A stretch of 64,000 bases of DNA from Casuarius casuarius (Eukaryota > Chordata > Aves > Casuariiformes > Casuariidae), in NCBI GenBank assembly GCA_003342895.1, contig PTFA01000339.1, positions 716,657 to 780,656 on the forward strand, read 5' to 3'. Below are positions 29,001 through 39,200 of the stretch, piece by piece. Positions within the stretch are counted from its first letter, which is position 1; each line of letters opens with the position of its first letter. The notes beneath the pieces are model-generated. The model was not told the DNA's origin. It worked only from the letters and a program-made list of their open reading frames with translations, and made no database searches. Position numbers and translations under genes: made by a program.

Positions 29001-32000
29001 GAGGGGGTAGGCCAACCTAGACAAATGTAGATGTTGCTCATTTGGGGGAAACTAAACTTTGGGAGAAGCTGAGTGTGATGTTGGATTCATCAGTGCTTAG
29101 GGTCTCTAAAATCAGATTAGATGTCGCTGGAGTCAATCCCACCTCACTGCCCCAATGTGCAGGAGAACAGGCATGTGTTGAAGGCAGATTGTCAGGGTCT
29201 GTGGTGTTTGGGGTACTGTTGCTGGTGGATGGTGTCTTTGGTGCACTGCAGGAGGTGTTTCCAGGGGCCTTGTGGGTGTATCTTGCCTGAATGATCAGGG
29301 CAGCCATCAGTAGATGTGGGATGGAGCAAGAATTTTCCCCTATGTCAGAGCAGCAATGATCCTAGAGATTGTCCCTTTCTTCCAGAGCAGGAGCTGTGAG
29401 TCATCTTCTCAGCTCCTTGGTGCGTCTCCTGTCTCGTCTTGCGCCCTGGGGAGGTCTTGGCTGCTCCAGGTCTCTCTCTTTGGCCTGTGTTTTTCTCTGC
29501 TGGGGTAAGATCTAGCTCCCTGTGTCCAAAAATTAGACATCTCAATCTGAGCTAATTTCATCCTTTACAGGCAAGAGAAAGAAGCAACTTATGGGTATGT
29601 GCTGGCCACGAGAAGCCTCTCATGTAGGATGAGGAACAGAGATCTAGATGCCTAACAATCCTAAATCAGGGCTGCTCAATACTGTCTTTGCAGGTGGGAT
29701 TACTCAGCATTTTCACTTTCTTTTAATTCAAACTCTTGCTTCCTTTCCCCTCCTGCCTCCAATATTCCAGGAGAGATCCAGCCTCTATCTAGCAATGTAA
29801 AGTTGTCTTCCATCAACCGGTTAGAAGGGGACCACTGGGGGCTATAGGCCACAGGTTGAAAATCACTGCTCTAACTCAAGTTTTCCAGCCTGACAAAGGC
29901 TATTTGGGTGGCCTATGATATAAAGCAGAGCAGATTAGATGAGCTAGCGAGCCCCTCTGGCCTCAAACCAGGACAAGTCGGGGGCAGAGGGGGAGGACGC
30001 AAACAACTCCTTGCTGGCATTTCTTTGCTTTCCATCCTTAGGGGGAAAAATACCTGAGAGGCACACGCCGTGTTTGAAAATCACACTTGAAAGAGTCCAA
30101 TGCCCTCCGATGCTGGCACACATGGCTGCTCTGGAGGTGGCTGTCTCAGCACTGGCACCTTGGGCCTTCCTGGCCATATAGATGGTCCCTGAGAGCTGAG
30201 CCGGCGCTAGAGCTGCCACGGCCAGACCACACTCCCTCGGTGCCATGCGCGCCGGGGCTGTTGGCCTCTTCCAGCTGCCTCCCGAACACCCGGTTCGACA
30301 GAAGCCGGACACCGATTCTGCCAACTGAGTTTTACGAGCGGTGTCAGTTTGCGGGGGGGAGCTGCAAGAGCGAGCTGCAAACACAAATGAGTCGCCTTGA
30401 AATTCTCCACTGGGTCTGGGCAAGGAGTCGGGAGAATTTCCCAGAGATGAAATGAGGGAGCAGAGTTCCCAGAACCAGGGGAGGGGCTCGCGAGGGAGGA
30501 TTAGAGCGATCTTGACAGTGCACCACTGCGACTGTCTCCCAGCCAGGCCCGTTACCTGCTGGGACACTCAATTTGCCATTGTTCCCGCGGTGTCACACTG
30601 TATTACCAGCATAATGCAGAATGTTTCCGCCGGCCAGCGTACCCACGGCACAGAGCACTGGCATTCCCCAGGAGCACCTCGTAGCAACGGGGCAATGTTC
30701 CCCTGTCCTGCCGTCACCCTCCAATCCCGCCAGCCGGGCTGGGAAATCCCTATTGATGGCTCTCCCCAGCCCCCCGCCACCGGATCAGAATGGCTAAAGG
30801 GCGTGTGAATGGTGCAGCAATTTGAAACGACTGCAGTGCTGGGATGGTATCGCTCGCCCTGCCTCACAGTAGGGGAGGAAGCTTAGCTCTTTCTCATCAG
30901 TATAAGCTTATTTTTCTCTCTCCCTCTCTCTTTTCCCTCCCCCTCCCTTTAAGCTGTTGAGTTTATATCAAGACGGCCCCTGATCCCACACACCCCTGTT
31001 TAGATGCAAATGACTGCAAGTGTCATGGCTGAGAAAAGCCATGGGTTATCTTGGTGCGGTCTGCCTTTTCACAGCTCGTGTCAAGGGCTTAGCCAAACAC
31101 ACAAGGACCCCAAAGGCAGCCCGGGCCCAGCTGCCTTTTCTGCACCTGGCCCCACTGCTGTCACGCTCGTAGCAGCCGGGCACGGGGAGCTGCAGCCCCG
31201 GCTGCTGCCACCGGCAAGAGGCTCGAGCCTGCCTGGGGTTGAGGAGGACCTGTCTGGAGAACCGGTGGCATCTGCCTGGAGGGGGAGAGAGCGCAAAGGC
31301 CAGCTTCTTTGCAAGAAGGGAGTGAGAGGCGCCGTTCCCTGGTTGAGCTACACGTGGGGAAACGTATGAGCTCTGTAAGGCTCCTGCCAGATCCAGTCCT
31401 GCCTGCTTCTCAGAGACCTCCTCTCCATCGCAGGTGTCAGTCTCCTTTCTTAATGTCTCTGGTATATTCCTGCTCCTTACACTCATGACTGGCTCTTTCT
31501 GGGTCCTGTAGTTTGGACAAAGTCCCGTATTTCATCACTAACACAAAGAATGAGAATCGCTCGGACTGTCCCAGAGCAGCATTAAGTCATGTGGTTGTTG
31601 GCTTAGCATTGGCTTTGGTGTAGGACTTGGCTGGAAGAAACGTTGTCTTTTAATAAACCCTGACCTTATTTTAAAAAGAAAAGAGAGAGAGAAGAAAGAG
31701 AGAGAGGAAAGCAGGTTTTTCCTCCCTCCTTGTCCTAAAGCTGCCCCAGACTGCACACCTGCAGTATAAATCATGCTGGAGAATCTGCTTGTAAAAACAT
31801 GATCTTACCCCAGATTGTGGATTTTTTTTTTTTTTGGTTGTAGCCCATGTTAGAGTTAAAAAAAAGACATGCAAAAGTAAAACTTGTAGGAAGATAAACA
31901 GTGGCCCTAGGAAATCAAAGGCTCACCAGCTATGTCTGCCACAGATTTTTAGGGCAAAAACCCTGTGAGTTTGAATTTCGGGTAGGGCAGTGGCATACAG

Positions 32001-35000
32001 GAGGGAATCAGGTCTTTCTAGGCAGAGGCCTTAGCAAAGGTCTGTGTTCAGCAGCTCATAAATAGGAACACTTCAGCCCCCAGGCGTTTTGCTGTCCTGC
32101 AACACTGGTGAATTTGAAGTCACGTAAGAGACTGAGAGAGATTAGAGTCATACATACAGTGAAACTGGAAAGAGAAATGAGCTCTCTGCAGGATGGAGAC
32201 GTGATGGGAGATTATGGAAAGACCTGAGGGGCAGGAATCTCTTAAACTGTGCCAGGGAGAGATCCCCTGTGATCCCACACTGACACCAGTGCTCAAAGCT
32301 GGGACAAGGTGCCCAGAGGGAGGCAAAGCTGGGAGCAACCAAGACATGGCTTGAACACTTGAACTGTGAGAAGGGATCTGCCCAGCCAGACTTCAGCTAA
32401 CTGCTCATTTTACCACACTACTTTGCTTTTTATATTAAATTCTGCTTAACTGGCAGCAACCATGATTAATACTTTTATAACATCTTTAAGATGAAATTAG
32501 CCTCAATTTCTTTGCAAGATGTAATAGAAATGATTTTAGTGCTGCCGTAGTGAGAAGTATATCTTCAAAGTTTTTTTCTGTAACAGCTTGAATCTAACTA
32601 AAGGGGTAGTAGATGTGAGTAACCTAAATGTTACTCTTTGATACTTAGAGGTGATTTTTTCCAAATATTTATCATAGCTTAAATACTGACTATATTAGGC
32701 TCAGTATTTAAGGTCTATTTGCCTAGTGCATAGTACCAACTGCAACAGTGATTGTGATCTTAGTTTGAGTTCTACCGCTAATTAGCTATTAGTTGGCTGA
32801 GTTGCATCCCTTTGTGTGTCCTGGCCATGACTGTGGTTGTCTGGAAGCCAACAAGAAGCAAACACAGAAATAATTGCCACAAGCACTTACAGGTGCTCAG
32901 GGCCCAGCCAGATGTAAACCATGCGGCTGGGGAAGATCATGGACATCAGTTTCAGCTTCTAGGATCAAAACTCCTGATTTTTGTTATTGTTGTAGCTAGG
33001 GAAGATGAACTACGGATTGGGAGAAGATGATCCTATGTAAGCAACAGAAGTGTCCAGCAACCCTAGCCACAGCTACCACCAAGCCCTCTTGGGAGGGACA
33101 AGCAGTGTTGTTCCCCAGACTCATCATAGCTAACATGATCTATCGTGGTAGGACAATAACCTTTTTATTGCCAACATGAACTCTTCCTTCAGCTGAGAAA
33201 ACAGACTTGGCTGAAAAGGGTATGTTTTCCTCTGCAACTACTGATGCTGTAAACCTTGGGAATAGCTAAGCATTTCCTAGTGTTACTCATTGCTACAGAG
33301 ATGAGATGAGTCCAATCCCTTCTCTGCTTACTAATTTTCAAGACAGTAGGGAAAGATATTAGCAATATTTGAAAATGTAAATAATAATTACAATCAAATG
33401 GTTGGACTTTGAAGAAGTATCATCATTTGTAGATGATACTGTGTACTTTACCTATTCGACATATGTTAGTTAGTTAGACATGAGAACAAGTATTTGTTTC
33501 AAGCTAATTGCCTGGCAATATGGTCCAGATTGATACGGCATTGTCAAGGAAACACTGTAACAGAAGTGCTCAATAATTTTTCTCCATCTGTCAGAAGAGT
33601 TTCAGAGCTATGGATGATATTTTAATTTGTCAGCTCGGAGTGCATAGAAATGTTGAGGCATGTCTGCGTGTGAGGTTTTGCTCTACTCCCTCCAGCTGAA
33701 AGAATCTTAAAATATTCTTCATAAATTCAAAGTTCAGTTTGCTCATTAAGGGCGAATGGTTCAGATCCAATTTTTAAGTCCTTCAGTGCTGACAGAAATG
33801 GCGTTGAGAGATTTTGAGTGCCTGAATGCTATAATAGGTCTTCCCTAATGCACTCAAAAGTTTTTCATGACAGTTTTTATGAGAATTAAAACTTTCTGAT
33901 CATGTAAGTGCTGAAGTTTATGACATGTTTGTTAGGCAGCAAGCTGCAGAGTGACAAGATGTGGTGACAAATTATTTGGTTGTAAATATAACAGTTATCG
34001 AGAAATACACCCTGGCAAAGCAGAAGGGAGCTGAATCTCGACATACCTATGTGACTTTACAATCCTGATTTCAGCAATGAATCTCCCTTTAACCCAAGTG
34101 AGTCACTTTCCCTGAAAGACACTGTTGATGTCTCTGGAAACTGTACCACTATTGGAAGGTTGAAAATTGAAAAAAATATCACAGACTGTTTATATGCAGC
34201 ATATTGTAGTTTTGCAAGAAAGACTCATCAGGAGATATGCACATTCCAGGACACTATTATGAAATAGTCTAATGTTCTGGCTTTCAACCCCGAATTCTTA
34301 AAAGACCGTATCATTGTTCCCATTTCCAAAGCAGCGGCAATGGCAAGAATAATTTCTTTGGAAAAAATAGACCTTATTGGACTGCAGAGACTCAGAGAGT
34401 ATCGACACCAATGAAGCAAAGCTTCAAAATTGGTTCTGGTTGTATTTATGAAGCTGTGAAAGCAAGGTATTATCTGCGGATGTCACTTGTGCTAAGCTGG
34501 GTATGGAGTCAGTGAAAGGCATGAGATGGAAATTCTGGCTTTCATCAGTCCCCTCCTTCATCTGAGCAACTGCCTTCAGCAAAGCATTTCTGCTTTGATC
34601 CTAACAGACAGATTCATGGTGCTGGCAGAGTCACGTGAATGTGCAGCCCATCCTTTTCTCCCTGAAAACAGGAAAGTTGGAAGGAATAAGAGGTCCTCAA
34701 ACCTGTGGCTGCGGCACAGACAACATTCGTGTGTTCAGTGCCAGACCGTGCACAGGAGAAGGTCTGTGGGTGGCATGGTCTGCAGGCTCTTGGGGAAGGG
34801 TAGACGATGCCCTGTACCAGCTGCTGCTATGAGCGTGCTGTGCTTCTCTTCTACCCAGAGGAGCTCAAGGCATCCAATCTCCAGGGAAGATTCCTTCAAG
34901 TGGAGCAAAGCTGCAGCTGTGAGTCATCCCTGGATGCTTCCACACATCAGTGAGAGCCATGGGCTGGGATGGAGGGGTGGTGGTGGTGGGGGTTTATCTG

Positions 35001-36222
35001 CCATACGATTTAGCTTCATGTGAATACCTTTTAATCTAAGGTCTTGGCTTACTAACTGACCTTCTGTGAGATGTGGGGTAGGTTATCTGCCACCAAGGTC
35101 CTCCGGCGTCTTCTTTGCAGCCTATATTCAGCTGCCAGCTAATGTTATAAGTGCCCAGCTGTCTTGGGGCCCAGCATCTCGCTTTTCTCAGTGTAATGCC
35201 CAAGCTGTGACCTTGCTGGGATTCCCAGCCTTTTCTCACCTCATCAATGTGCTTCCACTGTGCCTGATCCTTACCAGTGGATCTAGAAAGGTGGCCTTTC
35301 AGGAGGAGGTGATGGAAGGGAGCAAGCCCATGTTTTTGTGGAGGAGAGGGAAAATGTGTTTACTTCCACAGCTTCTGTTTCAATGCCTGATGGTTTCGGA
35401 CACATCTGGGGAAAGGTATGTTGAAATCCAGACTAAGCCTGGTCAGGACCATAGACTTCAATGATGGTTTTTTCAGTGCCAGGGGAAAACCCTGACCCCT
35501 GGGCTATAGGGGCAGGCAGTGCTGCATGCCTTTTGCAGCATGGCAGACGTGCTGCAAAGGGCCTACCTTGACCCTAAGGAAGGGCTTAGAAGACTCCTCA
35601 GAGTAGGCAGACTCTCCTTCTGCCTTGGACTTGGGTACCATGTAGCTCTTGGGCCAGCTGTTGGCCATAACCCCTCTCCTTGGCTTTTTTCCTGGGTCCG
35701 CTTGACCCTGCTGTGAGGTGTGCTGCATGGGCAGGGAGACTGGAGCCTGCAATTCCAGGATGTGTGAGCATGCATGGGGCTAGACCTTTCCCTTCCTGTA
35801 CTTGGTCTCACCTGGTCCTACTGAGAGCTCCTGGGAAGGGAATAGACTCTTGTCTTGTTACCCCTCTCAATGGGACACATTGTAGTAGACGTTTGGGGGC
35901 AAATAGCCAGAAGCCAAGTGGAGACATGCTTGCCCTGGCAACACTGTCCCCCCACCAGCCAACCACACTTCGCTGTTTACCTTTGTCTAGGACTGGCCCA
36001 AAGATGGCCAGGCTGTCATCAATGGTGGTGCAGTTCCATCGGCGGCCCCGGAACTGGTGCTGGCACTCCTGGATGCCCAGCTTCACCCCCTCAGCCACGC
36101 TGGGCATGATTTCGATGTAGTTCCGGCAGAAGCGGAGTTGCTTGGGGACAAGGCCAGGGATGGAGCCGCAGAGGATGGGCTGGGACCCCAGGGAGCTGTA
36201 CTGCTGGCCTAACGCAAGGGAC
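22580..36222 (-). CDS. WNT3: WNT3 secreted signalling protein, coding exons 2-4 (exon 1 not in view)
   Basis: WNT3 is a secreted, lipid-modified glycoprotein that binds Frizzled and LRP5/6 and activates beta-catenin signalling; it is needed for body-axis and limb formation. Joining (minus strand) 36222-35981, 24934-24669 and 23059-22580 gives 328 residues in frame with consensus splice sites. Exon 1 of the family (about 27 residues, signal peptide plus GYPIWW) is missing, and 27 + 328 = 355, the usual length. Visible hallmarks are the acylated-serine hairpin [16 protein letters not shown]-glycosylation sites NCTT and NVTS, and the cysteine-rich end [11 protein letters not shown]3 is favoured over WNT3A by [39 protein letters not shown] and AKYALFKPP, and by NSF as neighbour. 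Confidence 0.97.
23060..24668 (-). other. WNT3 intron 3
   Basis: About 1.6 kb between exons 3 and 4, bounded by GTGAGT and CGGACAG on the minus strand. No repeat or other gene was recognised. Confidence 0.85.
24669..24934 (-). CDS. WNT3: WNT3 exon 3
   Basis: This 266-nt exon has acceptor TTTTTATTCCCAG and donor GTGAGT. It completes the split Ala codon and encodes [71 protein letters not shown] and RHNNEAGRT. It ends in phase 0. The [11 protein letters not shown] stretch is WNT3-like; WNT3A differs here. Confidence 0.97.
25248..25465 (+). mobile_element. ancient CR1/L3-type LINE fragment
   Basis: GAGCTCAGAAAAGAGTTACTGG and AAGAGCTAGAAATTAAAGTTAAGC (shortened: GAGCTCAGAAAAG, GCTAGAAATTAAAGTTAAGC) resemble, with many changes, the 3' part of old sauropsid CR1 copies, in the right order. 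It is diverged, with no octamer tail visible. It lies antisense to WNT3. Confidence 0.5.
29055..29125 (+). mobile_element. ancient CR1/L3-type LINE fragment
   Basis: GTTGGATTCATCAGTGCTTA followed by GTCTCTAAAATCAGATTAGA matches the order of the old CR1 segment 'gtggattctccatca..cttggagtctttaaatcaagattgga'. It is short and decayed. Confidence 0.45.
29905..29970 (+). mobile_element. ancient CR1/L3-type LINE 3' end
   Basis: GGCCTATGATATAAAGCAGA, then GCAGATTAGATGAGCTAG and CCCTCTGGCCTCAAA, follow the old CR1 tail (ggcctgtgctatacaggagg..tcagactagatgatct..cccttctggcctta). It may be the tail of the same insertion as 29055-29125, split by about 780 bp of other sequence. Confidence 0.55.
30190..30830. 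promoter_or_regulatory. CpG-rich block inside WNT3 intron 2
   Basis: The surrounding intron has few CG dinucleotides, but this stretch has roughly thirty, including GCGCGCCGGG, CTCGCGAGGG, CCGCGG and TTTCCGCCGGCCAGCG. It holds no WNT3 exon. The 207-codon minus frame over it (30567-29944) has no recognisable domain and is probably a by-product of high GC. CpG clusters in introns of developmental genes often mark alternative promoters or enhancers. That role is inferred here. Confidence 0.5.
30910..30950. repeat. pyrimidine (CT)-rich tract
   Basis: About 40 bp of almost pure C/T on the plus strand, just past the CpG-rich block. On the WNT3 strand it is a GA tract, a possible GAGA-type or H-DNA sequence. 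Confidence 0.8.
31004..31011 (+). promoter_or_regulatory. octamer motif ATGCAAAT
   Basis: A perfect consensus POU/Oct site lies about 170 bp past the CpG-rich block. A single octamer can occur by chance; only its location makes it worth noting. Confidence 0.35.
31672..31713. repeat. GA-rich purine tract
   Basis: About 40 bp of nearly pure A/G with GAGAGA repeats. Low-complexity sequence. Confidence 0.85.
35981..36222 (-). CDS. WNT3: WNT3 exon 2
   Basis: This 242-nt exon has acceptor CTCCTTTGCAG on the minus strand and donor GTAAAC. It starts with the last base of a Trp codon, encodes [19 protein letters not shown] through [13 protein letters not shown] to FGPVLDK, and ends with one base of the next Ala codon. 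It carries the N-terminal part of the Wnt D1 domain, several paired cysteines and the first N-glycosylation site (NCTT). Confidence 0.97.
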
Positions 36223-39200
36223 CTGCAAAGGAGAAAAGACGGCATGAAGGGTGGCTGGGAAACCAGCTGGCACCATCCTTCTCACTCCAGCAAAATTTCC
36301 CAGGGGGGATTTGATGAGCCAAGAGTTTAAGATAGTTCAGTGAGAGAGAGTACAGAAAAGGAGGGATTTGATAAGAAAACAGTAGACTTTCTACTAAATA
36401 GCACTGAAGTGAAAAGGGCTTTCACACCTGGAGATACCCCGGGCTGCAAAGATGCATGTGTTAACATCCTCCTTTGTGGGCACAGATGGAGGGATTCAGC
36501 TACCTGACTGGACGCACCTAGAGGTACTTGAAGTACTCCGGAACATCTGGGACATCCCCATGGGGCTGGCAGGTGTGACAAAGGACCTGTAGGGAGCTTT
36601 ATCCTTGGAAGCAAGAGCTGGTGACTGGGAGAATATCATGGGGTGTCTCAGGGGTCAGCAGACTCTGATGTGAGGCCTCCTGAATTGCAGCCAGAGTGGG
36701 GAGTGTCCTGCACCATATCAAGTTCATCAGCAGTGGGATTGTTGTTTACTGGAGAAGGGCTGGGCTCAGATCAGGCATGTCAATGCCACATAGCCAAGGC
36801 CGCCTTGACACCTGTGCAGATAGTGCCCATCAGAGGCTGAACCACCATAGGATCCACCCAATGACAAGTGGTCCCTAGGCAGAGCTGTGAGCCAGGCAGG
36901 CAGCTGCAGAGAATTTGCAAATAACTCCGGGGCTGGGCACAGATGGGCCATGGGAGCCAGAGAAGCTATTTGCACAAACTCAGGCATTTCCTGGTACCCA
37001 GCTCAAATGCTGAAATATCTCACTAGAGCAGCACTGCTCTAGAGGCCTCTCAGCCAGTTGCCAGGGTCGTTACTCAAGATGTTGCACAAAGAGACAGTAA
37101 ATGGGGATCCAACCCCAACCAGCTGACGATCTCCTCCGCAGTTTGATTTCCTCACCCATGTTTCCTCCTTCTTGAAGGATACCTGGCCTTGGATACACCA
37201 CCTAGAAACAGGAGGATCTCCATCTAAACTCACTGTAGGCTCAGCACGGATGGTAGAGAAGCTTGTTTATTGGGGACAGAATTCGACACTAAAAGCAGCC
37301 CTGGGAGATATGGTGCCTGGAGTCTCAGGCAGGATGCTAAGTTGACAGCAACAGTTGGTTGAATTAATTGCATCCTAATTGTTGTAGGATGTACGGGGAA
37401 TCCCAGGGGACCAGCTCAGGAGACATGCCTCCACTGAAGACTGACTAAGGTGAGCTGAGTCCCTCCCTGGCTGCGAAGCGCGCGCCTCCAGTCCCTGCCC
37501 TTATGCTGTCTTATGCCACAACTCCGTGCTCAGCAGTCTTTCAGCCCTGTTTCTTCTGCATCTCTGTGCCCATCTACCCAGCAGTGTGGCAGTCCTGCAG
37601 CTACAGCTGCCCCAGCATTGTAGGACTTTAGCACAAGATGCGATGTTTTGACTCCGTCTCTAGCACCCTTGGATAGGACACAGAACAGTGGCAGCCAGAC
37701 AAGGCTGGGAGGCAACACAGCCTAATGGGCAAAGTGCTGGGACTGGTTCCCAGAGCTACTTTGTGCTTTCAGTTCCCACTGAGAGAAATCTGATGGAGGA
37801 AGATCAGCACTGCTAGGAAGAAAGGACAGCTCCAAGACACAGTTGCAAACACCTTAGCCTTGTTCTCCATCCAGCAGGGCCAAAAAGGCCTTGAAGGATG
37901 GGAATGGGCAGGAGAGAACGTTACCTTTCCCTAGACATCCATTCACACAATGTCCAGTCTCAAGAGAGTGACATGCTCCAACATGCTTTCTCCTGCCTTG
38001 GTTTGCACAGCAGTGGAAGTGAAGGTCACATTCAATGCCAATGTTAAACGCTCTGCCTGCAGTAGCAGCTTCTCGCAGTAATGGTAGTGCAGGGTTGGCC
38101 TGGTGTGCTTGCTGTGAGCGCCACATCATGTCACTCATGCAGGTTGATTGTGCTATAGCTCACTGGTGTAAAACCTGTCCTAAGGCCTAAGATGGATGAG
38201 CAGTTCAGTCCCTCAGGGAGCCCCCAGAAAAGAGTAATGACCTCAAAGGAGTAAGATCTGGGACTCCTTACGATCTCCTGTGGAACTCCTGAAGGGGATC
38301 ACCTGCCCATTCAACCAAAGACTTTGTCAAATCCCTTCTTTAAGATCCTCTGAGTTATGTCACGACAGACTTCCCTGCACAGAAAGCCAGACTGGAGATG
38401 TGAAGTCAGGGTTAGTATGCCTGTTTTGAGGTGGGAGCTGAGATCTGTTGCATGGGAGAGGGCCTTGGGAAGGACAAAGACTGCTCTCAGTTGCATATGG
38501 TCTCTCACCCAGCTCATGAAGTTGCTTATGCACATACATGGTATGCAGTAATCTCACTTCTCTTTTCTTCCTCTCTCTGGCAGGACTGGCTTGGAATGGG
38601 TCATTTGCTTTTGTTCAGCTTTCTCAGCTATCTCCTTTCTTCCTCTTTTGGATGGTCTCCATCATTCTGGAGTCTCTCTCCTTTATTTTCCTTGCTGATG
38701 GTTATTGAAAGCACCTTCTATTCAGCTGAGTCTGCTGATCCTTCTTAGAGAGATATCAAAAACCTCTAATTCCTCTTGGTCCATCATCCTTATCTATCCA
38801 CAAATCCTGGGAAAGCACATGTGTCAGGGCACTGTGGCTAAAGTACTGCAGCTCTGCTCTGACCTCCTGGGTCCCATGGAGTGATGATTCTCTATGTAGG
38901 GTCTGGTATGTGAAGATGAAACAAAACCTATTTGAAATCCAAATCCAAGATCCGAAGGGCACATCCTGGCTCTGTGTGGCTATTACACAGAAGTGGCAAG
39001 AACTCATGGAGAGAAAGCAAACACATTTGGAGATTAAGAAGTATCACAGGAAGAGTTTGGGATAGACAGGGGAAATGGACAATTCTTAAAGTGCAAAACA
39101 CAACATCAAGGCTGGCAACTGCACGACCTCCTGAACCCACACTTTCTTTCAATGCTGGACATCCTTCCTTGCTGTCTGACCTTGTCCTGTCAGCCTTCCT

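Larger units (their letters stand above)
24935..35980 (-). other. WNT3 intron 2 (11 kb)
   Basis: Bounded by donor GTAAAC (35980) and acceptor ATTCCCAG (24935). It contains decayed CR1/L3-type fragments (25248-25465, 29055-29125, 29905-29970), a CpG-rich block (30190-30830), a pyrimidine tract (30910-30950) and a GA-rich tract (31672-31713). From 31.7 to 35.9 kb I recognise nothing specific. Confidence 0.85.

Noticed and set aside
29944..30567. 207-codon minus-strand frame over the CpG-rich block
   Set aside because: High GC removes stop codons. No family is recognisable and no splice sites fit WNT3.
35808..35980. Minus-strand frame continuing past WNT3 exon 2
   Set aside because: It is intron read-through after the GTAAAC donor. 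The next exon phase fits 35981 as the exon end.
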